Of a DNA stretch of 64,000 bases, positions 51,599 through 60,121 are shown piece after piece. Under the pieces are notes generated by a model, which was not told where the DNA came from, ran no database searches, and saw only the letters and a list, made by a program, of their open reading frames with translations. How positions within the stretch are numbered: the stretch's first letter is position 1; the number at the start of each line of letters is the position of its first letter. A program made the translations under genes and the position numbers. The DNA lies in NCBI GenBank assembly GCA_002421425.1, contig DIJZ01000020.1, forward strand, positions 15,762-79,761. Reading direction: 5' to 3'. The DNA is from Caldifarciminota bacterium UBA5631. GTDB taxonomy: Bacteria > Hydrothermota > Hydrothermia > UBA1063.

Positions 51599-51633
51599 AG
51601 GGGTTAAACAAACAAAAAAGGAGGCAGGAAGAA

Positions 51634-52035
51634 TTGAAAAAATCCCTGGGTGTGCATATCATCCTTGAATTCTTTGGATGTGATCCCAACTCTCTCACAA
51701 GACGTGACTACGTCGAAAAGATCATGATGGAAGCAGCTCAAAAAGCAAACACACATACCATTGGTACGTTCTTTCATCAATTCAAGCCTCATGGAGTATC
51801 GGGAGTAATTGTGATTGAAGAATCCCATATTTCCATACACACATGGCCTGAATACGGATTTGCGGCCATCGACTTTTTCTATTGTTCTGACCACGTAGAT
51901 GCAGAAAAGGCCATTGAAATACTTACAGAAGGTTTTAAGCCTGCAAGGATATCAAGGATTGAATTTGCCAGGGGTAATGCTAAAGAACTCCATGCCCCAC
52001 AAACCAATCCCGAACAGGTTTTGACCATAGCCTGA
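51634..52035 (+). CDS. speD: S-adenosylmethionine decarboxylase proenzyme
   Basis: 133 residues from the TTG at 51634, chosen because AGGAGG (51619-51624) lies 9 bases upstream and the product then starts MKKSLGVHIILEFFGCDPNSL, like other short SpeD proteins; an in-frame TTG at 51592 has no RBS. The self-cleavage serine is in EESHISIHTWPEYGFAAIDF (pyruvoyl precursor, near residue 62). The enzyme makes decarboxylated SAM, the aminopropyl donor for both synthases downstream. First gene of the polyamine operon, behind a perfect promoter. Confidence 0.95.
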   Translation: MKKSLGVHIILEFFGCDPNSLTRRDYVEKIMMEAAQKANTHTIGTFFHQFKPHGVSGVIVIEESHISIHTWPEYGFAAIDFFYCSDHVDAEKAIEILTEGFKPARISRIEFARGNAKELHAPQTNPEQVLTIA

Positions 52036-52040
52036 AATGT

Positions 52041-52889
52041 ATGGCAGAAGCGGAAAACAACTTCTTTATAGAGGAGTTTGCCCCAGGGGTACTGATTAGT
52101 TACAGACTCAAGAGGAAACTCTACGAGGGCCATTCCCCTCATCAGAGAATTTCTGTCGCAGAAATAGACGGTTTGGGAAAATCCATATTTCTTAATGGAA
52201 TTCTTCAATCATCAGAAATCGATGAACAGATGTACCATGAAATCCTTGTACACCCGGCTTTCCACTTTCACCCAAACCCGGAGAAGGTGCTGATCGTTGG
52301 AGGAGGAGAAGGGGCGACTCTTAGAGAAGTCCTTAAATACCCAGTAAGAAAAGTGGTGATGGTTGAAATCGATGGATTAGTTGTTGAGGTTTCGACAAAA
52401 TACCTGCCTGAGTGGTCCAGAGGAAGCTTTAAAGACCCGAGAGTTGAGCTCATTCTGGATGATGCTCGCAAGTACGTGGAAAATTCCGGTGAGAAGTTTG
52501 ATCTGATTATCTCTGATCTGACGGACCCTTTCCAGGATAGCCTATCCGCAGCCTCCTTTTCCCGAGAGTTCTACGGGTTGTGCAGGAACAACATCCTGAA
52601 GGAGGATGGTATAATAGCAATACAAGCAGGTTCCATTGACCCCTATTATAAGAAATTTTTCCTCGAAGTGGAGAAGAATGTCAGGGAAAGTTTTGAATTC
52701 GTGACTGGCTATGGAAGTTATATTTTTTCCTTCTTCAGCCTCTGGGGTTTTTTGCTGGCATCGAATAAGGATTACTTTTCCAGAGGAATTAACAAAAATA
52801 AAAACGTGAAATCTGATTTTTTTCAACCAGAACTTTTTGAATGCTTTTCAAAACAATTACAGATTTATTTAAACGTGGGAGTGAAATAA
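52041..52889 (+). CDS. Aminopropyltransferase, thermospermine-synthase type
   Basis: 282 residues. The fold is spermidine synthase: QSSEIDEQMYHEILVHPAF and the SAM loop VGGGEGATLREVL (about residues 86-98). Glutamate (E90) replaces the usual GGGDG aspartate, and the catalytic aspartate segment reads SDLTDPF, not DSSDP; both features are seen in ACL5-type thermospermine synthases and related thermophile enzymes. It may make a tetra-amine or aminopropylate agmatine. The second synthase downstream has the canonical motifs, so the two likely differ in substrate. Confidence 0.88.
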   Translation: MAEAENNFFIEEFAPGVLISYRLKRKLYEGHSPHQRISVAEIDGLGKSIFLNGILQSSEIDEQMYHEILVHPAFHFHPNPEKVLIVGGGEGATLREVLKYPVRKVVMVEIDGLVVEVSTKYLPEWSRGSFKDPRVELILDDARKYVENSGEKFDLIISDLTDPFQDSLSAASFSREFYGLCRNNILKEDGIIAIQAGSIDPYYKKFFLEVEKNVRESFEFVTGYGSYIFSFFSLWGFLLASNKDYFSRGINKNKNVKSDFFQPELFECFSKQLQIYLNVGVK

Positions 52890-53365
52890 TGGATAAACCA
52901 CAATATGGCAAACTTGAGCACTTCACAGTGGTCGGGGGCATTGGAGAAGGGTCTACCTTCCTGAATGCCTTTGATTCGGCGCTTATTGCAGCAAAAGTTG
53001 GACACTACAATCTGGTGCGGGTCTCAAGTATTCTCCCGCCCAACGCTGAAAGAACAAATGAAGTAAAACTTAACCCGGGATCGATTCTTCCCATTGCATA
53101 CGGCTATATTTACTCTGCGGAGAAAGGACAGAGGATAACTGCTGCCGTTTCTGTTGGAATCCCTGAAGACCCTGGCAACATCGGGGTAATAATGGAATAT
53201 TCTGGCGACCTCGACGAGGCTGACGCCACAGAATTTGTGATCAATATGGCAAAAGAAGCGATGGAAAAGAGAGGGATTAAGGCAAGTGACATATTACACA
53301 AAGTGGTTTCAACCAAAGTCAACGACAGAAAAACCTGTGTCTTTGCAGGCGTTGCATTGTGGTGA
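52889..53365 (+). CDS. pdaD: Pyruvoyl-dependent arginine decarboxylase
   Basis: 158 residues from the ATG at 52889 (one-base overlap with the preceding stop); an upstream in-frame start at 52841 lies inside that gene. Features: FTVVGGIGEGSTFLNAFDSAL, the self-cleavage pair in LVRVSSILPP (near residue 52), then LPIAYGYIYS, and a C-terminal DRKTCVFAGVALW. Converts arginine to agmatine. This short pyruvoyl form, common in archaea and thermophiles, is encoded between the two aminopropyltransferases. Confidence 0.93.
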   Translation: MDKPQYGKLEHFTVVGGIGEGSTFLNAFDSALIAAKVGHYNLVRVSSILPPNAERTNEVKLNPGSILPIAYGYIYSAEKGQRITAAVSVGIPEDPGNIGVIMEYSGDLDEADATEFVINMAKEAMEKRGIKASDILHKVVSTKVNDRKTCVFAGVALW

Positions 53366-53370
53366 GTACT

Positions 53371-54201
53371 ATGGAACTATGGTTTAGTGAATTACACACT
53401 CCTTCTTCAGGAATCACCTTTAAGGTGAAGAACTACCTCTATTCGGGCAAATCTGCCTACCAGAAGATTGATCTTTTCGAAGTTGAATCCTATGGACGTG
53501 TCCTGGCTCTTGATGGGATGGTAATGGTAACCGAGAGAGATGAATTCATTTATCACGAAATGATCACACATCCAGCGATGCGAATTCACCCTTCACCGGA
53601 AAATGTGTTGATCATCGGTGGTGGTGACGGGGGTACCGCAAGGGAAACTCTTAAGTATTCTGAGGTAAAAAAGGTAACGATGGTTGAAATCGACGAAGAG
53701 GTTGTAAACGTTTCAAAGAAATTCCTCCCCTCAATTTCCTGTGCATTAAGCGACCCCCGCCTGGATATCAAATTCGAAGACGGGGTTAACTTCGTAAAAG
53801 AAACTTCAGAAACATTTGACGTATTGCTTCTTGATACTTCAGATCCTGTTGGACCTGCTGAAGTCCTGTACAGACGAGAATTCTACGAAAATTGCAAAAG
53901 GTGCCTGAAAGATGGTGGAATTCTTGTTACTCAAGCGGAATCACCCTGGGCACAGCTGAATATACTTAGAAACCTCCTCACCGAAATAAAAGGGATTTTT
54001 AAAAGAACATCGCTCTATATCGCACATGTACCCACATACCCTGGTGGTCTCTGGTCTTTCTTGATGATGGGAGAATTTTTTACCCCTGAAAAATTGTTGC
54101 GCCCAGCACCTCCAGGGCTTAAATACTACAACGATGATATCCATAAAGGAATGAGCTTATTGCCTCAATATATTAAAGAGGCCCTGGATGAAATCAATTA
54201 A
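53371..54201 (+). CDS. speE: Spermidine synthase (canonical aminopropyltransferase)
   Basis: 276 residues from the ATG at 53371 (MELWFSELHTPSSG), preferred over GTG codons at 53359 and 53362 by homology to SpeE starts. Canonical motifs are complete: LALDGMVMVTERDEFIYHEMI, IGGGDGGTARETL (about residues 80-92), MVEIDEEVV, LLLDTSDPVGPAEVLYRREFY with the catalytic aspartate, and QAESPW. Transfers aminopropyl from decarboxylated SAM to putrescine. Overlaps the agmatinase gene by 14 bases. Confidence 0.95.
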   Translation: MELWFSELHTPSSGITFKVKNYLYSGKSAYQKIDLFEVESYGRVLALDGMVMVTERDEFIYHEMITHPAMRIHPSPENVLIIGGGDGGTARETLKYSEVKKVTMVEIDEEVVNVSKKFLPSISCALSDPRLDIKFEDGVNFVKETSETFDVLLLDTSDPVGPAEVLYRREFYENCKRCLKDGGILVTQAESPWAQLNILRNLLTEIKGIFKRTSLYIAHVPTYPGGLWSFLMMGEFFTPEKLLRPAPPGLKYYNDDIHKGMSLLPQYIKEALDEIN

Positions 54202-54964
54202 AATATTTGGACTTCCCTATGAAGGCCCTGAGAATTTTCAGCCTGGGGTTCAGCTGGGACCTGCTCACATCCGATGGGCATATGATTCTATTGAATGGTA
54301 CAGTATATACCAGGGTGCAGCTGTTCCAGACTTTGAAGATCTCGGTGACCCCTACTTCTATTCAAAGGAAAAGCCAAAAGATTTTCTAAGGAAAGCCTCA
54401 GTATGGCTGAAGGAAAATAAGATTACGCCTCCATTTATAGCTCTCGGCGGCGACCATTTCGTAACATATCCCTTGGTGAAATATCTTCTTGAAGCGGGAA
54501 CAAAATTCAAGGTACTACACCTTGACGCTCACCTGGACCGCAGAGATTCCTATATGGGAAACAAATTTTCCCATGCCAGTGTTATAAAAAGGGTAGAAGA
54601 ACTCATTGGTGAAGAGAACGTTATTACTCTCGGTTATCGCTCTGCCTTTATGGACGAGAAGCCCAAGAGAGCAGAACCCTTCAGGGTTGTTGAGCCACTC
54701 CGGCGAATTGTGGAAGAGGAAACCCCTCCTTTCTACCTCACCCTTGACCTGGATGTGCTAGACCCATCAGTATTTCCGGCGGTTTCAAACCCTGAACCAG
54801 GCGGCATTAATTTTTCTGAAGTTCTAGAAGCATTCAGACTCCTGAAAGGCAAAGTCCTTGCCATGGATATCGTCGAGCTGGATCCACTTCTGGACGCAAC
54901 CCATCAATCGTCAATCCTTGCAGCTGAAATTCTAAGAGAAGCCCTTATACTTCTCTCAAAGTAA
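54188..54964 (+). CDS. speB: Agmatinase (ureohydrolase)
   Basis: 258 residues. Mn-binding motifs: ALGGDHFVTYP (about residues 85-95), HLDAHLDRRDSY (DAHXD, about 112-123), and TLDLDVLDPSVFPAVSNPEPGG (DXDXXDP, read in overlapping parts). Hydrolyses agmatine to putrescine and urea; in thermophiles with the agmatine-first route, homologues act on N1-aminopropylagmatine. It completes arginine to putrescine/spermidine within the operon. Confidence 0.93.
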   Translation: MKSIKIFGLPYEGPENFQPGVQLGPAHIRWAYDSIEWYSIYQGAAVPDFEDLGDPYFYSKEKPKDFLRKASVWLKENKITPPFIALGGDHFVTYPLVKYLLEAGTKFKVLHLDAHLDRRDSYMGNKFSHASVIKRVEELIGEENVITLGYRSAFMDEKPKRAEPFRVVEPLRRIVEEETPPFYLTLDLDVLDPSVFPAVSNPEPGGINFSEVLEAFRLLKGKVLAMDIVELDPLLDATHQSSILAAEILREALILLSK

Positions 54965-55417
54965 ATGAAATTCTTGTGTGATTCTATGCTGGGGAAGCTG
55001 GCAAAACTTCTACGGATGTGTGGCTTTGATGCAGAGTATTACAAAGCTGGTTTGAACCCTGAAACTATCAAAAACTTCAAAGACGCAGAAAGGACAATCC
55101 TTACACGAAATCTGAAGTTTCAGAAATACAGGGGACCAGTACCAATTTTCTTCCCCGATAACGACGACCCCTTAATTCAGCTAAAGATCGTCCTGACTAA
55201 ATTCCACCTGCATGATCAGATTCGATTTCTTTCCCGTTGCATGGAGTGCAATGAGGAGATTCGCCCCGTGGAAAAAGAAGCAGTTCGTGGAAAAGTTCCT
55301 TTCTACGTATTCGACAACCATGACACCTTTTTCCAGTGCCCAAAATGCGAGAGAATCTACTGGGAGGGAACCCACGTGGAGAAGATGAAGGAAAAACTCC
55401 AGAGGGCGCTGGGATGA
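54965..55417 (+). CDS. Mut7-C RNase-domain protein with zinc ribbon
   Basis: 150 residues. MKFLCDSMLGKLAKLLRMCGFD (residues 1-21) and ERTILTRNLKF (about 41-51) are the PIN-like Mut7-C core with conserved aspartates. The C-terminal part has a zinc ribbon: RCMECNEEI and FQCPKCERIYW with two CXXC pairs. This COG1656-type family is predicted to be an RNase. It abuts the agmatinase stop (one-base spacing) and overlaps nnr by ATGA, so it sits in the operon although no polyamine link is known. Confidence 0.87.
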   Translation: MKFLCDSMLGKLAKLLRMCGFDAEYYKAGLNPETIKNFKDAERTILTRNLKFQKYRGPVPIFFPDNDDPLIQLKIVLTKFHLHDQIRFLSRCMECNEEIRPVEKEAVRGKVPFYVFDNHDTFFQCPKCERIYWEGTHVEKMKEKLQRALG

Positions 55418-56913
55418 GCCTGAAAGTATTGACTCCTGATGAAGCAAGACTGGCCGATAAATTAGCATCGGAAAACCTTGGAATTCCGTCCCTTACCCTT
55501 ATGGAAAACGCTGGTAAGCGTCTATTCCAGGAAATCGTGAGTAGATTCGAGAAGAAGCTGGGCAGGATGAGGGTCGCTGTCTTTTGCGGAAAGGGCAACA
55601 ACGGAGGAGACGGCTTTGTCTTATCAAGATACTTAAAATCCTCGGTAAAGAAACTAACAGTGTACACTTTTGGAAAAGAGGAAGAGTTGTCTCCCGATGC
55701 AGCACAAAACTACAGATTGATTAAGGATTCTGGCGTTGAAATAGTTGACGCATCAGCATTTCTCAAACAATACGCTGAATTCGATATCTACGTTGATGCA
55801 ATTTTTGGTACGGGATTCAAGGGAAAACTAGAAAAACCTTACCTTGAAGTTGTGGAAAAGATCAACAAAAAGCCCGGGTTCAAAATCGCATGCGATATCC
55901 CCAGTGGTGTAAATGGCGAAACTGGAGAGGTGGCTAATAGTGCCTTCAAAGCGCATCTGACCTGCACCTTTGCTTTCCTCAAGACGGGTCTTTTATTATA
56001 TCCGGGAAAACATTTTGCAGGGGAAATTAAGGTTCTCGATATAGGAATTCCAACCAAAAAAGTTAATGCGGACAAATTTCTCATCCAAGCGGAAGACATT
56101 GCTAGTTTATTGCCCAAATATTTCGGAAACGAGCACAAAGGAATCTGTGGAAAGGTACTGGTAATAGCAGGTTCAAAGGCTTATACCGGTGCAGGGTACT
56201 TTACGGCAGAGGCCGCTGTGCAATCTGGCGCAGGCCTCATATATTTAGCAGTACCCGAAGAGATAAGGCCCATAATGCAGGCAAAGCTAAATGAGGTTAT
56301 TGTAATCTCTTACGATAACCTCAAAGAGTTTACACAAATTCTAAAAGGAGACTACGATATAGTTGCATTCGGACCTGGCCTGGGACGAACGCCGCACACC
56401 GTCAATATGCTCAAAGAAGTATTCAAGGTTCCGCAGCCCAAAGTGATCGATGCCGACGGAATATGGGCACTATCAAAGATTGAAGAACCCAACCTTGATG
56501 GCAGTATTATGACGCCGCACCCGGGAGAGGCTTCATTTTTAGTTCCGGGAGTTTCCCCGGGTGTTATAGATTCGGGAAGAATCGAATATGTTAAGAAAAT
56601 TGCAGAAAAGCACCACAGCATCGCTGTATTGAAAGGCGCCCCTACTGTAATATCCAATGGTAGAGATATATACATAAATAGCACGGGAAATCCCGGAATG
56701 GCAGTGGGTGGAATGGGTGATGTGCTCACGGGAATCATCGCCGGGCTTTTACCCAGAATCAAAGACCCACTGCAAAGCGCTCTTGCAGGGGTCTATTTAC
56801 ACGGCCTTGCAGCAGATCTGCTTCTTGAAGATAACACCTTTGAAACCCTCACTCCAACAAAGGTTCTTATTGGACTTAGCAAAGCCTTTTTGGCTCTTCG
56901 CAGATGCAAGTAG
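55414..56913 (+). CDS. nnr: Bifunctional NAD(P)H-hydrate epimerase / ADP-dependent dehydratase
   Basis: 499 residues from the ATG at 55414 (ATGA with the preceding gene); an upstream in-frame ATG at 55336 lies inside that gene. The epimerase domain (about 1-215) has LMENAGKRLFQEI, FCGKGNNGGDGFVLSRYL and DAIFGTGFKG. The dehydratase domain (about 225-499) has GKVLVIAGSKAYTGAGYF, GPGLGRTPHT, MTPHPGEASFL, LKGAPTVIS and GMGDVLTGIIAGLL. Repairs damaged NAD(P)H hydrates, which form faster at high temperature. Confidence 0.96.
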   Translation: MSLKVLTPDEARLADKLASENLGIPSLTLMENAGKRLFQEIVSRFEKKLGRMRVAVFCGKGNNGGDGFVLSRYLKSSVKKLTVYTFGKEEELSPDAAQNYRLIKDSGVEIVDASAFLKQYAEFDIYVDAIFGTGFKGKLEKPYLEVVEKINKKPGFKIACDIPSGVNGETGEVANSAFKAHLTCTFAFLKTGLLLYPGKHFAGEIKVLDIGIPTKKVNADKFLIQAEDIASLLPKYFGNEHKGICGKVLVIAGSKAYTGAGYFTAEAAVQSGAGLIYLAVPEEIRPIMQAKLNEVIVISYDNLKEFTQILKGDYDIVAFGPGLGRTPHTVNMLKEVFKVPQPKVIDADGIWALSKIEEPNLDGSIMTPHPGEASFLVPGVSPGVIDSGRIEYVKKIAEKHHSIAVLKGAPTVISNGRDIYINSTGNPGMAVGGMGDVLTGIIAGLLPRIKDPLQSALAGVYLHGLAADLLLEDNTFETLTPTKVLIGLSKAFLALRRCK

Positions 56914-58283
56914 TTCTGAACCTGCTGCTCTCGTATTATATGTGTCTTCCTGACCTTCTTGATGTGCGGAGCCTTTCATTACAACAAAATTTTCTTGTTA
57001 TAACTTCCTCCACGGGAATCGGAATATACGATTTGAACAACAAGACTCTCAGGGCGTGCTTTGAAGTCGAGGATCCCAATTTTGGAATTATGACCCCCGA
57101 TTTATCAAGAATCTACTTTATTCAAGGCAAATACGATCTCTCATACTTCGACATTCCTACAGGAGAGAAAGTGCCTCTCAGGACGCTGGAATTTCTACCT
57201 GATATTGTTGGTGTAGGGCAGAAAAGCATTATTATTGTGCATGGTTACGATGAGATCCTTCTGGATCAAGCAGGATTCGAACTTCCTGCTTCCGAAAAAG
57301 AAAGAAACTACACCTTTTCAAGTAGAAGTGTCACCCTGAGTTACATCCCACCAATTTTCAACCCCTTTGGCGAAAAGGTAAAAGTTTCTGCGGTGTTATA
57401 TGATCCCCTGCAAAATCTATACTTCGTTGGAACGAGAAATGCTGGAGTTTATATATTTGACAACAAGAGAAAGATTTACGTTGACTCCATTAAGACGGGA
57501 CTTCCGAACGATTTTCCCATTCTTGACGCAACATGTTTTAATGGCAACCTCTGGATTCTTACATCCAACTATTTATGTGCCGTCCGGAATGATTTTGCCT
57601 CAAAATTGATATCCGCTTCAATCCTTGGATCAGGCGAAGAACTCACGGGGATATTTAACGCTGATAGCACCCTCTACATCTACACAAATCAGGGCAAAAT
57701 CTTCTCCGTAGAAAATGAGAGATTAATATTCGAGAAAAACCTGGGCATTCCAGTTAAGAATCTTTATAGAAACAATTCAGGTTTTTTAGTAGAAACTCAG
57801 AGTGGGATCCTCGAAGTTACAGTGGAGGGCGACTCAACGAATATCATCAGGAACTACAACATCAATGAAATTGACAGGCTACGCCCCCTCGGGTGCGGTT
57901 TTGCCTTCCTTTTAAAAGGTAAACTATACGTTAACCACGGTGATACTTTGTTTATTATTTCCGACTCCACAACCCTGGACCAGCCAGTAATAGATTTTGA
58001 GACCTCAGGAGACACCATCCTCGCCCTCACCTTTTCCCATCTTTTGAGAATAAGTAGTGCATCTACAAAGGTGATTGAATTACCCTTTAATGACCCCAGA
58101 CGGATCTTCTTCGACCGTGAAAACGTTTTCATATGGAAATGGCCATTTTTAGCAACCCTTTCGGACGGAGAGGATTTTTCTCTGGAAACGATCCAGGAAG
58201 TCAAAGAGTCTGTCCTTAAAGTATTAAATTTCGAGAACTGCAGGGTGCTTGTTACCTCAAAAAGAGTATGGTTGCGCATTTGA
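56904..58283 (+). CDS. Propeller-like protein of unknown function
   Basis: 459 residues. The N-terminus (MQVVLNLLLSYYMCLPDLL) may be a weak signal peptide. Repeating beta-strand units of the style GIGIYDLNNKTLRACFEV, NAGVYIFDNKRKIYVDSI and TNQGKIFSVENERLIFEKN suggest a seven- or eight-bladed propeller with WD/PQQ-like geometry but without a named signature. It overlaps nnr by 10 bases and ends the plus-strand operon. No catalytic residues are evident. Confidence 0.7.
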   Translation: MQVVLNLLLSYYMCLPDLLDVRSLSLQQNFLVITSSTGIGIYDLNNKTLRACFEVEDPNFGIMTPDLSRIYFIQGKYDLSYFDIPTGEKVPLRTLEFLPDIVGVGQKSIIIVHGYDEILLDQAGFELPASEKERNYTFSSRSVTLSYIPPIFNPFGEKVKVSAVLYDPLQNLYFVGTRNAGVYIFDNKRKIYVDSIKTGLPNDFPILDATCFNGNLWILTSNYLCAVRNDFASKLISASILGSGEELTGIFNADSTLYIYTNQGKIFSVENERLIFEKNLGIPVKNLYRNNSGFLVETQSGILEVTVEGDSTNIIRNYNINEIDRLRPLGCGFAFLLKGKLYVNHGDTLFIISDSTTLDQPVIDFETSGDTILALTFSHLLRISSASTKVIELPFNDPRRIFFDRENVFIWKWPFLATLSDGEDFSLETIQEVKESVLKVLNFENCRVLVTSKRVWLRI

Positions 58284-58412
58284 GGTAGTTTTTCTCAGGG
58301 TTTTCAGTAGCTAGATGCCAGGAATACCGCTCTGGACCTATTGATGAAAGTGGCAATCGGGGAAGCACTTGTAATATATGCTTGGACTTTAAAGTGAGTT
58401 TATAAAAAATTT
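58284..58412. other. Short gap between convergent genes, no gene seen
   Basis: About 130 bases before the terminator hairpin. It has no open frame with an RBS and no tRNA-like fold. A T-rich start (TTTTTCTCAGGGTTTTC) follows the plus-strand stop but without a hairpin. Confidence 0.6.
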
Positions 58413-58435
58413 GGGGGACCCCTGCGGGGTCCCCC
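58413..58435 (-). terminator. Intrinsic terminator of the type IX cargo gene
   Basis: A perfect 10-bp stem (GGGGGACCCC / GGGGTCCCCC) with a 3-base loop. On the minus strand it is followed by AAATTTTTTAT, so it ends transcription of the gene at 58459-60027. On the plus strand no T-run follows, so any effect on the convergent operon would be weaker. Confidence 0.88.
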
Positions 58436-58458
58436 GAGACTTCCAGTGTCGTGTTCTA

Positions 58459-60027
58459 CTACTTCACCAGAATCTTTCTGGAAGTGGACTTACCGTCCAC
58501 AGTAACCGTCACGAAGTAGATGCCCTTGCCGAAGTTTGTATCGTAAGCCATTCTGTGTGTGCCGGCATTCAGAGTTCCTGTGAAGAGGCTCTTCACCTTC
58601 TGGCCAGCAGCGTTGTAAACTGTCACATCGACGTTAGCTGTCTTCGGAAGAGCAAATTCAAGATTCATGTTCCCAGTTACGATGGTCGGCCTTACGTTAA
58701 GTGAGAAGGTCGGCCTTGTTTCGTTAACCGAAGGAATTACCACCTGTGAGGTTGCGTAATAGATATTCACGTAATTAATGGAACCGCTTGAACATACGAA
58801 GTAAAGATTCAGATTTTCACCATCATCGTACACTGTGGGGCAGAAGTCGCCTCTACCCTCATCGAAGGTATCCTGAACAGCAAAGACCGGAGCATAATCT
58901 GACCATGTGGTTCCATCGTAAACCATAAAGTATGGATCTTTGTTAGTCAGTGACGCGTCGTAATTCATAAACATAGCAACAAGCTTGGAACCATCCTGAG
59001 TTACACCAGCGCTGGGTGTTCTTGCCTGAGGAACACCAACATCATATGCACCTGAAGAGGAATCAATTTCACCCACGACAAACTGTTCCGTGATAGAATT
59101 GTCGGCAGGGTCAAAGATGTAATCGTACAGAATCCCATTTTCGACACCAGATGGACTCATCACTGCTAATACATGGGCTTTACCCTGGTAGACTGCACCA
59201 GCGTAAGAATACCACCAGGATGCGAATTCATACTGAACAGCCGAGGATTCAAGTTTATATGGACCTGTCCAGGTCTGACCCCAGTCGGTGGACTTCCAGA
59301 AAATAATTGTGTCAATAATATCGCCGTCAAAGGAGTAGAAGACCAAATTGTCTCCAACAAGAAGCATATTGGGGTTATCCAGTACCTGGTTTTCATCAAT
59401 TATAACCTCATCACCCCAAGTGGCGCCTCCATCAAAGGAAGTCTTGCAGGCTCCGAGGCTAAGGTCATATTTCATATAGGAGACTACAACTGTGTCGCCC
59501 TTGGCCACAACGGTAGGAAGCCACTCACCATAGGTGCCTATACCATCTGTCACCTGATACTCTGTAAAGAGACCGGGGGCACCAATAGAAAGTCCTTCAT
59601 CCTTGGCAACATATATTTTGGATGCTAAGCCGGGGACTCTGATACCATAGGCGTACCAGGGTGTTCCGGTGGTTGCATCATAGAAGGCGTCAGGATACAA
59701 TCTATTAATAATGGTAGGATTTATATTGTACTTAGTCCAGTTGGCGCCGTTGTCATCGGAATACCATACCGAGGCACCTTCCCAGTTGGTTCCATCAGGA
59801 GCCATATCTGCACCAAGGAAACCCAGAGTGTTTGGACCGATCCAGATGAGGTTGTTGTGGGCTTCTCCGGACATTATCACCGGTCTCCAACCACCGCCTG
59901 CTGGCTGGTTACAAATAATCACTGAGGGTGGTTGACCAGGCTCTATCTTGCCCGCGTCAACGTTCACATCTGGCCTTGGCAGGACAGGTATACCTGCAAG
60001 GAGCGCTGACAGTACTATATTTAACAT
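58459..60027 (-). CDS. Secreted BNR/sialidase-like propeller protein with type IX sorting domain
   Basis: 522 residues. Signal peptide MLNIVLSALLAGIPVLPRP. The body has Asp-box-like blades: SVWYSDDNGANWTKYNI, CKTSFDGGATWGDEVI and FWKSTDWGQTWTGPYKL, as in sialidase-type propellers. The last 80 residues (about 440-522) form a type A sorting domain: VNETRPTFSLNVRP, DVTVYNAAGQKVKSL, GTHRMAYDTNFGKGIYFV and SRKILVK. It is thus a type IX secretion cargo. No sialidase arginine triad was recognised, so enzymatic activity is uncertain. Perfect promoter and terminator flank it. Confidence 0.88.
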   Translation of the reverse strand: MLNIVLSALLAGIPVLPRPDVNVDAGKIEPGQPPSVIICNQPAGGGWRPVIMSGEAHNNLIWIGPNTLGFLGADMAPDGTNWEGASVWYSDDNGANWTKYNINPTIINRLYPDAFYDATTGTPWYAYGIRVPGLASKIYVAKDEGLSIGAPGLFTEYQVTDGIGTYGEWLPTVVAKGDTVVVSYMKYDLSLGACKTSFDGGATWGDEVIIDENQVLDNPNMLLVGDNLVFYSFDGDIIDTIIFWKSTDWGQTWTGPYKLESSAVQYEFASWWYSYAGAVYQGKAHVLAVMSPSGVENGILYDYIFDPADNSITEQFVVGEIDSSSGAYDVGVPQARTPSAGVTQDGSKLVAMFMNYDASLTNKDPYFMVYDGTTWSDYAPVFAVQDTFDEGRGDFCPTVYDDGENLNLYFVCSSGSINYVNIYYATSQVVIPSVNETRPTFSLNVRPTIVTGNMNLEFALPKTANVDVTVYNAAGQKVKSLFTGTLNAGTHRMAYDTNFGKGIYFVTVTVDGKSTSRKILVK

Positions 60028-60054
60028 TTAACACCTCCTTTTAAAGGTAAAAAA

Positions 60055-60083
60055 ATTATATTGGGGTTACCAGGTTTTGTCAA
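60055..60083 (-). promoter_or_regulatory. Perfect-consensus promoter of the type IX cargo gene
   Basis: Minus strand TTGACA (60078-60083), 17 bases, TATAAT (60055-60060). The leader of about 25 bases has AAAGGAGGTG before the ATG at 60027, suggesting strong expression. Confidence 0.88.
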
Positions 60084-60121
60084 GCACGTTTTCACCGCGT
60101 GGAATCAAACTGACATAGAAC

